A stretch of 13,049 nucleotides of DNA from Streptosporangiaceae bacterium (GCA_030043395.1 JASHXW010000213.1:1-13049); one strand, 5' to 3'; shown: positions 1 through 8,631, counted from the stretch's first letter. The notes: a model not told the origin generated them from the sequence alone. Translations and numbers: made by a program.

Positions 1-14
1 TGGCCCGTAACGCG

Positions 15-1415
15 ATGGTCCGCAGGTCCCCAGGCGCGGTTCCGGTGAATGCCTCGGCTCCGGTGAGCGCAACGGCTCCGGTGAGCGCAACGGTCGCGGT
101 GAATGGCCCAGTACCGGTCAACGGGTCAGCTCGGGTGGACAGCGCGGCTCCAGTTGCCCCGACGATCTCGGCCCGGATCCTGGATCCCGAGCCGCGCGGC
201 ACGCCGCGTGCGGCAGCGAGAGGTGCATTGAGCATCAGCCCGGGAGACCGCGTGGTCATCACCGGCGCGTCCGGCTTCATCGGATCGGCGGTTGCGCGCG
301 TCGTCGCGGAGACTGGAGCGCACGTCGTCGCGGTGGTGGAACCCGGTGCCGATGACCGCAACCTCAAGGACGTCGACGCCGAGCGAGCGGTCCTCGACAT
401 CAGGGACGCCGAGGCCGTCAAGGACGCTTTCCGGGGCGCGCGATTCGCCTTCCACCTGGCTGCCATCTACCGGTTCTGGGCGCGCGACCGGAGCATCTTC
501 GCCGACGTGAACATCGGCGGGACGCTGAACGTGCTGGACGCGATCAGGTCCGCTGGCTGCGAGCGGCTGGTGTTCACTTCGACCGTCGGCACGCTCGGGC
601 TGGACAAGACCAGGCAGGGCGCGCTGGCCGACGAGACGTGCTACACCGACATTTCCCATCTGTTCGGCCACTACAAGCGCACGAAGTACGCCGCCGAGCA
701 CGAGGTTCTCCGGGCCACAGCGGAAGGACTCGACGTCTGCATCGTGCTCCCGACGTTCCCGCTCGGCCCTGGCGACCTTGCGCCCACGCCCACCGGGAAG
801 GTCGTAGCCGACTTCCTGAACGGCAAGATGCCGGGGTTCGTGGATACCGCGCTGAACGTGACCCATGTCGACGACCTCGCGCGCGGGCACCTCGCGGCTC
901 TCGAGCTCGGGCGAACCGGGCGGAGCTACATCCTCGGCGGCGAGAACATGTCCATGCGCGAGATCCTGCACGAGCTGGCTGATCTCACCGGGCTGCCGAC
1001 GCCGCGGTTCTCGGTCCCGCGCGGGCTCGTGCTGGCGGCCGGCGCGACGTCCAGCCTGATCCAGGGCAAGATCATGCGAACCGAGCCGCTCGTCCCGTAC
1101 GAGGCTGCCCGGATGGCCACCACGAGGATGGCCTTCAGCGACCAGCGGGCTCGCCGCGAAATCGGGTACACCTCCCGGCCGGCGAGTGAGGCGATCGAGG
1201 CCTCAGCGCGCTGGTTCGCCGAGAACGGCTACGTGTCACCGCAGCGACGCGCGGCCATCCGCTGGCGGAGGTTATCGGCGGACGTTATCGGCAGAGAACA
1301 GGTTGGAGGTACTGGGGCGGGTCGGCTAAGCTTCTCAGGCGACCCGAGCCCGGCTGGGCTCGAATCCCATGGGGTATGGGGTAATTGGCAGCCCGACTGG
1401 TTCTGGCCCAGTTAG
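15..1415 (+). CDS. NAD(P)-dependent epimerase/dehydratase, HpnA-like extended SDR
   Basis: Extended short-chain dehydrogenase/reductase acting on a nucleotide-sugar or similar substrate in the cytoplasm. Counting from the ATG at 15, the Rossmann motif TGASGFIG is at residues 83-90 and the catalytic YKRTK (YxxxK) at 220-224. The motifs YRFWARD, TLGL, PTPTGKVV, NVTHVDD and YILGGEN match my memory of the hopanoid-associated sugar epimerase family (HpnA), which is usually about 330 aa; this frame is 466 aa. The excess lies at both ends. Residues 1-71 are an Ala/Pro/Val-rich low-complexity stretch with weaker third-position GC. About 60 residues follow the usual end (FAENGYV). A TTG at 228 (residue 72), preceded by GAGAGG, would give a normal N-terminus and is a good alternative start. 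The frame is also open to the left edge, so the gene could start outside the window. The stop (1413-1415) lies inside tRNA-Gln. Fold sure; substrate unproven. Confidence 0.8.
   Translation: MVRRSPGAVPVNASAPVSATAPVSATVAVNGPVPVNGSARVDSAAPVAPTISARILDPEPRGTPRAAARGALSISPGDRVVITGASGFIGSAVARVVAETGAHVVAVVEPGADDRNLKDVDAERAVLDIRDAEAVKDAFRGARFAFHLAAIYRFWARDRSIFADVNIGGTLNVLDAIRSAGCERLVFTSTVGTLGLDKTRQGALADETCYTDISHLFGHYKRTKYAAEHEVLRATAEGLDVCIVLPTFPLGPGDLAPTPTGKVVADFLNGKMPGFVDTALNVTHVDDLARGHLAALELGRTGRSYILGGENMSMREILHELADLTGLPTPRFSVPRGLVLAAGATSSLIQGKIMRTEPLVPYEAARMATTRMAFSDQRARREIGYTSRPASEAIEASARWFAENGYVSPQRRAAIRWRRLSADVIGREQVGGTGAGRLSFSGDPSPAGLESHGVWGNWQPDWFWPS
55..90 (+). repeat. 18-bp perfect tandem duplication
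   Basis: The 18-mer CGGCTCCGGTGAGCGCAA occurs twice head to tail (55-72 and 73-90). In frame it encodes two copies of an Ala-Pro-Val-Ser-Ala-Thr-type hexapeptide in the low-complexity N-terminal part of the dehydrogenase reading frame. Related but imperfect copies (PVNA, PVNG, VAVNG) flank it. Confidence 0.85.
1303..1332 (+). promoter_or_regulatory. Candidate promoter of the tRNA-Gln/tRNA-Glu unit
   Basis: A TTGGAG box (1303-1308) and a TAAGCT box (1327-1332) are separated by 18 bp, close to the sigma-70/HrdB-type consensus. Transcription would start near 1339, about 30 nt before the mature tRNA-Gln end. This would place a tRNA promoter inside the tail of the dehydrogenase reading frame, where codon bias has already faded. 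Inferred from sequence only. Confidence 0.4.
1318..1362 (+). other. Two adjoining stem-loops ahead of tRNA-Gln
   Basis: CGGGTCG (1318-1324) pairs with CGACCCG (1340-1346) around a 15-nt loop. CGAGCCC (1345-1351) pairs with GGGCTCG (1356-1362) around the tetraloop GGCT. Both stems have 7 perfect pairs and share two bases, so the terminal pairs compete. They may end transcription of the dehydrogenase or shape the 5' leader of the tRNA precursor. No U-tract follows. Confidence 0.5.
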
Positions 1416-1441
1416 TCTAGGTTCGAGTCCTGGTACCCCAG
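1370..1441 (+). tRNA. tRNA-Gln (anticodon CUG)
   Basis: A full cloverleaf can be folded by eye. The acceptor stem is TGGGGTA/TACCCCA (1370-1376 with 1434-1440). The D stem is GGGT/GCCC. The anticodon stem ACTGG/CCAGT encloses the loop TTCTGGC, giving anticodon CTG for Gln codon CAG. The T arm is CTAGG-TTCGAGT-CCTGG. The variable loop is 4 nt and the discriminator is G1441. The 3' CCA is not encoded. The last 46 bases of the upstream dehydrogenase reading frame overlap its 5' half on the same strand. Confidence 0.95.
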
Positions 1442-1479
1442 CGACGCATGCGCAGTTCTCGTGATTGTGTGTTGTGCCT

Positions 1480-1552
1480 GGCCCCGTCGTCTAGCGGCCC
1501 AGGACGCCGCCCTCTCAAGGCGGTAGCGCCGGTTCAAATCCGGTCGGGGCTA
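1480..1552 (+). tRNA. tRNA-Glu (anticodon CUC)
   Basis: Cloverleaf folded by eye: acceptor GGCCCCG/CGGGGCT (first pair G-U), D stem GTCT/GGAC, anticodon stem CCGCC/GGCGG around CTCTCAA (anticodon CTC), T arm GCCGG-TTCAAAT-CCGGT, discriminator A1552. No encoded CCA. It lies 38 bp after tRNA-Gln with no obvious separate promoter, so the two are probably processed from one precursor. Gln and Glu tRNA genes are commonly adjacent in actinobacteria. Confidence 0.96.
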
Positions 1553-1575
1553 CAAGGGAAGAATTCTGCCTTAGC

Positions 1576-1606
1576 CGAACCCCGGGGCCGAAGGCCCCGG
1601 GGTTCG
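1576..1606 (+). terminator. Strong hairpin terminator after the tRNA pair
   Basis: CGAACCCCGGGGCC (1576-1589) pairs perfectly with GGCCCCGGGGTTCG (1593-1606) over 14 bp around the 3-nt loop GAA, 24 nt after tRNA-Glu. There is no U-run, as is usual for actinobacterial hairpin terminators. It also sits 47 bp past the stop of the convergent XRE regulator, so it may serve both directions. Confidence 0.75.
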
Positions 1607-1652
1607 AGCGTCGCGGGGCAGGGATCAGGAATCTGATAGTCGTCCTGTTCCT

Positions 1653-3666
<2,014 letters not shown>

Positions 3667-3795
3667 GACGACGCCGCTATACCGCACCGGACGGGTTCGA
3701 TAGCCCTGCTGTGTTCGTGTGCAGAGCGTGCGCGGGTTCTGCCCGCACCTCGTAGAGCCTGTTCTTTCGATGCGATTACGGTTCGCGACCTTCGG

Positions 3796-3824
3796 TTGGA
3801 CCACTTCGAAATGTCACATATCGT
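3796..3824 (+). promoter_or_regulatory. Candidate promoter for a leaderless transcript
   Basis: TTGGAC (3796-3801) and TATCGT (3819-3824) are separated by 17 bp. Six bases separate the second box from the GTG start at 3831, so transcription would begin at or next to the start codon. No Shine-Dalgarno sequence is present upstream of that GTG, which supports leaderless expression. Confidence 0.5.
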
Positions 3825-3830
3825 TTCCGT

Positions 3831-4742
3831 GTGCTATACGACGAGCTAACAGCCCCCGCCCTGCTGGCCGCGCCGGAACCGGCAAACGCCGAGGTCATCA
3901 TGGCCTCACCGGAAGCGGGCGGGGACAACTGGATAGGCTCGCCGAGCGCCATCCTCGTCGGTGACGAGATCTACCTCGCTTACCGCCTGCGCGCTGCGGG
4001 ACGGCGCGGTTACGCCGTCGAGGTTGCCAAGTCCCGCGACGGCGTCCACTTCACCACCCTGTGCTCTATCACCCAGGAGCAGATGGACACCGAGTCGCTG
4101 GAGCGCCCTGCGCTCGTCATCACGCCGGACGGGACCTGGCGGCTCTACCTCAGCTGCGCGACCACCGGCACCAAGCACTGGCGGGTCGAACTCATCGAGG
4201 CGGCGGCGCCAGACGCCTTCGACCCGGCCACCAGCCAGGTCGTCCTCCCCGGCGACCAGGCCAAGGGCGTCAAGGATCCGGTCATCGTCTTGCAGGACGG
4301 GCTCTGGCACATGTGGGCGTCGGTGCATCCGCTCGACGACCCCGACGCAACCGACCGGATGACGACCGATTACGCCACCAGCGCGGACGGGCTCGAGTGG
4401 GCCTGGCAAGGGACGGCGCTCTGGCCCCGGCCAGGTGAGTGGGACGCCAGGGGAGTGCGAGTGGCGGCTGTGAAGTTCACGCCTGAGGCGGTCATGGCCT
4501 ATTACGACGGCCGCGCCACTGCTGGCCAGAACTGCGAGGAGCTCACCGGCGTGGCCAGCGGCAGCAAGCCAGGGGCGCTGACCGCGCTCGGCAACATGCC
4601 CGTCGCCCAGTCCGTTCATCCTGGCTACGGACTGCGCTACCTGAGCATCGTCGACCTTGGCGCTGGCCGGGAACGGTTCTACTACGAGCTCACGAACGAG
4701 CGCGGCTCGCATGACCTGGTGACCGAGCTGCGCCTCGCCTGA
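3831..4742 (+). CDS. Putative beta-propeller glycosidase-like protein (GH43/GH32-like fold)
   Basis: 303 aa, no signal peptide, probably cytoplasmic. The repeated pattern of short beta-strands with Gly-Asp turns recalls the five-bladed propeller of the arabinanase/levansucrase/invertase superfamily: AILVGDEIYLAYR, VAKSRDGVHF, ERPALVITPDGTWRLYLS, KDPVIVLQDGLWHMWAS, ATSADGLEW, MAYYDGRA. KDP (148-150) matches the place of a conserved acid in family 43-type enzymes; E88 and E91 in ESLERP and D205 in GEWDARGVR are other acidic candidates. The start is GTG 3831; there is no ribosome site and a promoter-like pair ends 6 nt before it. It stands alone, convergent with the sulfotransferase gene. Whether it cleaves a glycoside is unproven; it could be a non-catalytic carbohydrate-binding propeller. 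Confidence 0.7.
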   Translation: MLYDELTAPALLAAPEPANAEVIMASPEAGGDNWIGSPSAILVGDEIYLAYRLRAAGRRGYAVEVAKSRDGVHFTTLCSITQEQMDTESLERPALVITPDGTWRLYLSCATTGTKHWRVELIEAAAPDAFDPATSQVVLPGDQAKGVKDPVIVLQDGLWHMWASVHPLDDPDATDRMTTDYATSADGLEWAWQGTALWPRPGEWDARGVRVAAVKFTPEAVMAYYDGRATAGQNCEELTGVASGSKPGALTALGNMPVAQSVHPGYGLRYLSIVDLGAGRERFYYELTNERGSHDLVTELRLA

Positions 4743-4804
4743 GGTCCCGCTTACGCGCAGGCCAGCCCTGATGATGGCGAGTCGGTGGGGGAGCTGCGTT
4801 AATC

Positions 4805-5794
4805 CTAGAACTGCCGTGGCTGCCCGTTGCGCGCCTGATGCTGGCCAGCTGGCCTCGCCCCGACGAGGCCGCCGGAATCGCCGCGCGGCTCCAGCCAGTC
4901 ACTGAAGTCCTCCCCGGTCACCGACTCAAGCAGGCGGATCTCCGACTCGAAGCGCGGGAGCAGGGCTTCCCGCTCCTCCCACGTCAGCGGCCGCCTCGGT
5001 GCCGCGTCAGCCTGCAGCATGTGCTCGAGCCGGTCGGTGAGGCCGCTGCCGAGGTGGCCGGGCAGGACCGTGGAGACCGCCGCGCTGGCTCGCCGACCGG
5101 CCGCGACGACGCGGTGGCGCAGGGTGGGGTGTGGATGAGCGGTGACGTTCTCCCGCGGGATCTCGGTGAGCTGGCCGGTCGGCACGCCGAGGAACGCGCA
5201 GACCAGGTCGAGCGTGGCGAGCGGGGCAGTGATCATCCGGCGGTACCGGAAGATCAGGACGTTCTCGCGCGGGAACACCTTGTACAGGTCCTGGAGCTGC
5301 GACCCGTACGTGCCCAGGCCCGTGTACCGCCAGAAGTCGGCCCATCCCGCGGCAATCCGCTCGTCCTCGTGCGCGCACGCCTCCAGGAAGTCGTTGCACG
5401 GGTCGAGGCCAGCTGACCACATGTGGGTCCAGTTCGAATGGGCCCGCTCGACCGGGTCGCGCAGGACGATGATCAGCTTGGCGTCCGGGATGAGGCGGGC
5501 AATCCGGTGCTGAGCGTCCCTGCTGAACAGGTAGAACGGAGTCGATTCGCCGCGGAGCGTCCCAGGTGGCGCGGGGTCGAACAGCGCCTCGTAGTCCTGC
5601 CTGCGCCAGATGTGCTCGTGGTAGGTCCTGACATCGCCAGGGCCGCCCTCCGCTGGCGGCGGTCCGTCGGTCAGGAAGAACTTCGGCTCCTTGACCGCCG
5701 ACATGTACAGATCCGGATGCCGGGCTAGTGCCGAGTGCAGGGCCGTTGTGCCCGCCTTGGGCACACCTGCTACGAAGAAGTCTGGAAGCGCCAT
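4805..5794 (-). CDS. PAPS-dependent sulfotransferase domain protein
   Basis: 329-aa enzyme that transfers sulfate from PAPS to a hydroxyl or amine of a carbohydrate, lipid or small molecule. The 5'-phosphosulfate loop is GVPKAGTTAL (residues 10-19, with K13 in the catalytic position). The 3'-phosphate motif is RDPVERAHSNW (112-122, R112 and S120). KEPKFF (35-40) and STPFYLF (84-90) are typical of the heparan/Stf0-like bacterial group. The start ATG 5794 has AGGGGG 7 nt upstream; frame-open codons beyond it to 5884 include a promoter-like box and are not coding. The last 25 residues are Gly/Gln/Pro-rich and look disordered. It lies 119 bp downstream of the pirin gene with its own likely promoter. 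Acceptor unknown. Confidence 0.9.
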   Translation of the reverse strand: MALPDFFVAGVPKAGTTALHSALARHPDLYMSAVKEPKFFLTDGPPPAEGGPGDVRTYHEHIWRRQDYEALFDPAPPGTLRGESTPFYLFSRDAQHRIARLIPDAKLIIVLRDPVERAHSNWTHMWSAGLDPCNDFLEACAHEDERIAAGWADFWRYTGLGTYGSQLQDLYKVFPRENVLIFRYRRMITAPLATLDLVCAFLGVPTGQLTEIPRENVTAHPHPTLRHRVVAAGRRASAAVSTVLPGHLGSGLTDRLEHMLQADAAPRRPLTWEEREALLPRFESEIRLLESVTGEDFSDWLEPRGDSGGLVGARPAGQHQARNGQPRQF

Positions 5795-5846
5795 AGACGA
5801 CCCCCTACGTTGCGCCGGTCCTCTGCAATCCCGACCAGTTGAGTAG

Positions 5847-5852
5847 GTTATA
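5847..5852 (-). promoter_or_regulatory. -10-like box for the sulfotransferase gene
   Basis: The minus strand reads TATAAC at 5852-5847, five of six matches to TATAAT, inside the 8-bp palindrome GTTATAAC. It gives a leader of about 45 nt before the ATG at 5794. No convincing -35 box sits at 16-18 bp, so an activator or extended contacts may be needed. Confidence 0.4.
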
Positions 5853-5913
5853 ACGCGATCAGGTGCTTCTTTGTGCCCGCTCACGCAAGATTTACGCCCG
5901 GGTTCTCGTTGGT

Positions 5914-6897
5914 TTACGCGCGCCTGGTCAAGCGGGCCACGTCCAGCGGCGGGGCGGCAAGCGCTGGTCCTTCGTACCCGCCGACCTCGCCGAACCTGCC
6001 TTCACGCCAGTCAGCGGTCGCGTCTTCGATCTCCTGCGGCGTCCTGGCGACGAAGTTCCACCACATCAGCAGCGTCTCCCCGAGCGGGATGCCGCCAAGC
6101 AGCATGAACACGCTGCCGGCCGCGACGGACACGGGCAGTTGCTCGCGGCCGGGTGCGCAGTAGAGCAGGCTGCCGGGGCTGAGCTGCGTTCCGGCCACCT
6201 CGGCGGCTCCGTCAGTGACGAAGACAACGTGCTCGAACGAGGGCTGCAGGTCGATGCGGACGTCCCGCACACCGTTCGGTGCCGAGAGCTGAGCTCCGAC
6301 GATGTCGGAGAAAGTCGTCGCGGGGGACACCTCGCCGGCCAGCGAGCCGAGCAGGACGGTGATGTCCAGGCCCCCGATACGGGTGGCTGGCAACTCGGCA
6401 TGGTGCTCGAATCCCGGCTCCACCTGCCGCGACGCGTCGGGCAGCGCGACCCACAGCTGAACGCCGTGCAGCAGCGGGTCGTGCTCGCGCGGCGATTCCT
6501 CCGCGTGCGCGATGCCGCGTCCAGCTGTCATCAGGTTGAGCTGGCCAGGCCGGATCATCTGCTCGCTGCCCAGGCTGTCGCGGTGCAGCACGTCACCGCT
6601 GAGCAGCCAGGTTACGGTCTGCAGGCCGATATGCGGGTGCGGCGGGACCGACATACCGGTGACGCCGTCGACCGACATCGGCCCGTAGTGGTCGACGAAG
6701 CACCAGGCGCCGACGCTGCGCCGCAGGCGGAGCGGGAGCAGCCGCCGGACCGTCATGGTGCCGACGGTGGCCTGACGCGCGGGGGTGAGCTCCAGCCCGG
6801 GCGCGGTTACTGGCGCAGCGTGCGCCTCGAGGCTGGTCGCTTCGAGGCTGGTCGCTTGGAGGCTGGTCCCTTCGAGGTCGGCGTCGATGGTGCTCAT
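5914..6897 (-). CDS. Pirin family protein
   Basis: Bicupin metalloprotein of 327 aa related to pirin/YhhW (family members include quercetin dioxygenases and transcription cofactors). The N-terminal cupin holds the iron ligands H87 and H89 in PPHPHIGLQT and H131 and E133 in GRGIAHAEES, the full four-residue set. RRLLPLRLRRSVGAW and DHYGPM precede them as in relatives. The C-terminal cupin lies around residues 180-290. I chose ATG 6897 (MSTIDADLEG); the frame is open to 7020 but those residues look non-coding. No clear ribosome site precedes 6897. Residues 10-25 are three repeats of a pentapeptide (A/G)TSL(E/Q), an unusual N-terminal addition. It is divergent from the SC-repeat protein and upstream of the sulfotransferase. 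Family sure, reaction not. Confidence 0.92.
   Translation of the reverse strand: MSTIDADLEGTSLQATSLEATSLEAHAAPVTAPGLELTPARQATVGTMTVRRLLPLRLRRSVGAWCFVDHYGPMSVDGVTGMSVPPHPHIGLQTVTWLLSGDVLHRDSLGSEQMIRPGQLNLMTAGRGIAHAEESPREHDPLLHGVQLWVALPDASRQVEPGFEHHAELPATRIGGLDITVLLGSLAGEVSPATTFSDIVGAQLSAPNGVRDVRIDLQPSFEHVVFVTDGAAEVAGTQLSPGSLLYCAPGREQLPVSVAAGSVFMLLGGIPLGETLLMWWNFVARTPQEIEDATADWREGRFGEVGGYEGPALAAPPLDVARLTRRA
6827..6871 (-). repeat. Three tandem 15-bp repeats in the pirin gene
   Basis: The unit TCGAGGCTGGTCGCT (plus-strand reading) occurs at 6827-6841 and 6842-6856, and again with two changes at 6857-6871. It encodes a Thr-Ser-Leu-Glu-Ala-type pentapeptide three times at the N-terminus. The near identity at DNA level points to recent slippage expansion. 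Confidence 0.85.
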
Positions 6898-7176
6898 GAG
6901 GACTAGCTTGCCAGCTTCCACGCGGCAAGGATTGGCGCCCGCTCGCGTATCGGGTCGGCTCTTCACCGCAGACCGCCCGTGAACGAACGGCGAACGTAGG
7001 CCAGCCTGACCGTACGCCAATCAGGATATTCCGCCGCCGAGCGCCCGGACTTGGCAAGATGCCTGCAAAGCTGACCAAAGAAGTAGCACATTGGACTGGC
7101 GATAGCCGGCCCGATGACCCGGCAGACGTGCTAGCCGAGTCGCCTGGCCACCGGGCCACTACGTGCGGGAGCGCCG

Positions 7177-8631
7177 ATGAAGCGACACCGAGCCCTCCTG
7201 GTCCTCGCTAGCGCGACGGCCGTGCTGTGGGTCGCGCCGCTCACGACCGTAGCCGCATCGGCAACCGGTTCGGTCGCCCATGCCGCCGGCTGGCACCGGG
7301 CCATGGAGGTGCCTGGCCTGGGCGCGCTGAACCGAGGCGGCGGTGCCGAACTGGTCTCGTTGTCGTGCGCGTCCTCGGGCAATTGTGCCGGCGGGGGCTT
7401 CTATCTGGACGGCTCGCACCGCACGCAGGCGTTCGTGGTCAGCGAGGAGAACGGCATATGGCGCAAGGCCTCCGAGGTGCGCAGGTCAGGTGCACTGAAC
7501 GTCGGCGGTGATGCCTTCGTCAGCTCGGTGTCGTGCGCTTCGGCGGGCAACTGCGCGGCTGACGGAGCCTACGCGGACGGCTCAGGCGATACGCAGGCGT
7601 TCGTGGTCAGCGAGAAGGACGGCGCCTGGGGCAAGGCGATCGAAGTGCCCGGGTTCAGCGCGCTGAACGCGGGCGGGAATGCAGGATTCGATCAGTCGGT
7701 ATCGTGCGGTTCGGCTGGGAATTGCGCTGCCGCAGGCAGGTACACGGACGGCTCGGGCCATGCGCAGGCGTTCGTGGCCACTGAGAAGAACGGCACCTGG
7801 GGCAAGGCGATGGAGGTACCCGGCTCTGCTGCCTTGAACGCGGGAGGCGATGCCTTCGTCAGCTCGGTGTCGTGCGCTTCGGCGGGCAACTGCGCTGCCG
7901 GCGGCCAATACGCGGACGGCTCCGGCCATGGGCAGGCGTTCGTGGCGAACGAGAAGGACGGCGCCTGGGGCAAGGCGATGGAGGTACCTGGCTCTGGTGC
8001 GCTGAATGTAGCGGGCGGTGCCGCAATCACCTCGGTGTCGTGCGCTTCGGCGGGCAACTGCGCTGCCGGCGGGTTCTACGCCAGCGCCGCCGCCCGGCTC
8101 AACGGCTGCGGCGCGCAGGGCTTTGTGGTGAGCGAGAAGGACGGCACCTGGGGCACGGCGCTCGGCGTACCGGGCTTGGGCCGGCTGAATTCGGGCGAGT
8201 GCGCACGAGTCTTTTCTGTGTCGTGCGCTTCGGCGGGCGACTGTGCCGCTGGCGGTGGCTACTCGACGAGCCTGGAGCAGGGTGACGACCAGCCGGCGTT
8301 CGTAGCGAGCGAAGTGCACGGCGCATGGCGTAAGGCAAGGAAAGTAGCGATCACAGGACTGAGCGCGGTGATCTCTTCTGTGTCGTGCGCCGCAGCGGAT
8401 TTCTGCGTTGCGGTGGTGTCCTCGGATTCCGGGCAGTTCCTGATCGGCGCGGCGAACGGCTCGTGGGGCAAGGCGTTGCGGCTGCCCGGGCTTCAGCGGC
8501 TGAACAGGGGCCGCGCCGCCGTTCGTTCGGTCTCGTGCGCTCCGGCAGGAACGTGCGCTGCCGGCGGGTACTACACGGGCAGATCCGGTCACGGCCAGGC
8601 GTTCGTGGTCAGCCAGAGTCGAGAACGCTAG
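7177..8631 (+). CDS. Secreted eight-repeat SC-x5-C protein, predicted beta-propeller
   Basis: 484-aa exported protein. Residues 1-36 form a signal peptide (KRHR, hydrophobic core, AHA cleavage site). The rest is eight repeats of 50-61 residues with consensus SVSCASAGNCAAGG, then Y-x-DGSG, QAFV-x-x-E, G-x-WGKA-x-EVPG and ALN-x-GG. Cysteine pairs fall at 64/70, 120/126, 177/183, 233/239, 289/295, 350/356, 404/410 and 454/460. Tryptophans fall at 39, 95, 151, 208, 264, 325, 384 and 430. The chain begins with a W-strand and ends with a QAFVV strand, so the N-terminal strand would complete the last blade, as in propellers with a velcro closure. Such SC-repeat proteins occur widely in actinobacteria with unknown role. 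ATG 7177 has GGGAG 6 nt upstream. Structure inferred, function unknown. Confidence 0.85.
   Translation: MKRHRALLVLASATAVLWVAPLTTVAASATGSVAHAAGWHRAMEVPGLGALNRGGGAELVSLSCASSGNCAGGGFYLDGSHRTQAFVVSEENGIWRKASEVRRSGALNVGGDAFVSSVSCASAGNCAADGAYADGSGDTQAFVVSEKDGAWGKAIEVPGFSALNAGGNAGFDQSVSCGSAGNCAAAGRYTDGSGHAQAFVATEKNGTWGKAMEVPGSAALNAGGDAFVSSVSCASAGNCAAGGQYADGSGHGQAFVANEKDGAWGKAMEVPGSGALNVAGGAAITSVSCASAGNCAAGGFYASAAARLNGCGAQGFVVSEKDGTWGTALGVPGLGRLNSGECARVFSVSCASAGDCAAGGGYSTSLEQGDDQPAFVASEVHGAWRKARKVAITGLSAVISSVSCAAADFCVAVVSSDSGQFLIGAANGSWGKALRLPGLQRLNRGRAAVRSVSCAPAGTCAAGGYYTGRSGHGQAFVVSQSRER
7291..8616 (+). repeat. Eight in-frame repeats of about 150-183 bp
   Basis: Internal repeats of the secreted protein, one per SC-x5-C module. 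Modules 2 and 4 share an identical run of 47 bases (7510-7556 and 7849-7895), and module 5 repeats much of it (from about 8032). Module 7 is the most diverged (lacks the GG-x-Y-x-DGSG part). Confidence 0.85.

Noticed and set aside
126..971. 281-aa open frame on the minus strand inside the dehydrogenase gene
   Set aside because: Its translation has no family features and it is antisense to a gene with clear Rossmann and YxxxK motifs; long antisense frames are expected at high GC.
1319..1376. A degenerate tRNA just before tRNA-Gln (GGG-CTCGAAT-CCC looks like a T arm)
   Set aside because: No acceptor, D or anticodon stems could be matched around it; the segment is better explained by two hairpins and a promoter.
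1370..1606. An integration (att) site at the tRNA genes
   Set aside because: No integrase gene, no second copy of a tRNA 3' end and no foreign-looking island adjoin the tRNAs within the window.
3906..4712. 268-aa minus-strand open frame opposite the glycosidase-like gene
   Set aside because: No motifs, and the plus frame shows coherent beta-propeller patterns and a promoter-like pair at its start.
5863..6906. 347-aa plus-strand open frame opposite the pirin gene
   Set aside because: Composition is Arg/Gly/Gln-rich with no motif, and the opposite strand holds an intact pirin with all metal ligands.
7582..8592. 336-aa minus-strand open frame opposite the SC-repeat gene
   Set aside because: Its repeats are only the antisense image of the in-frame modules; no start signal or family match.
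7291..8616. CRISPR array or other spaced repeat array
   Set aside because: The repeats are in frame, of variable identity, and encode the SC-x5-C modules with a signal peptide in front.
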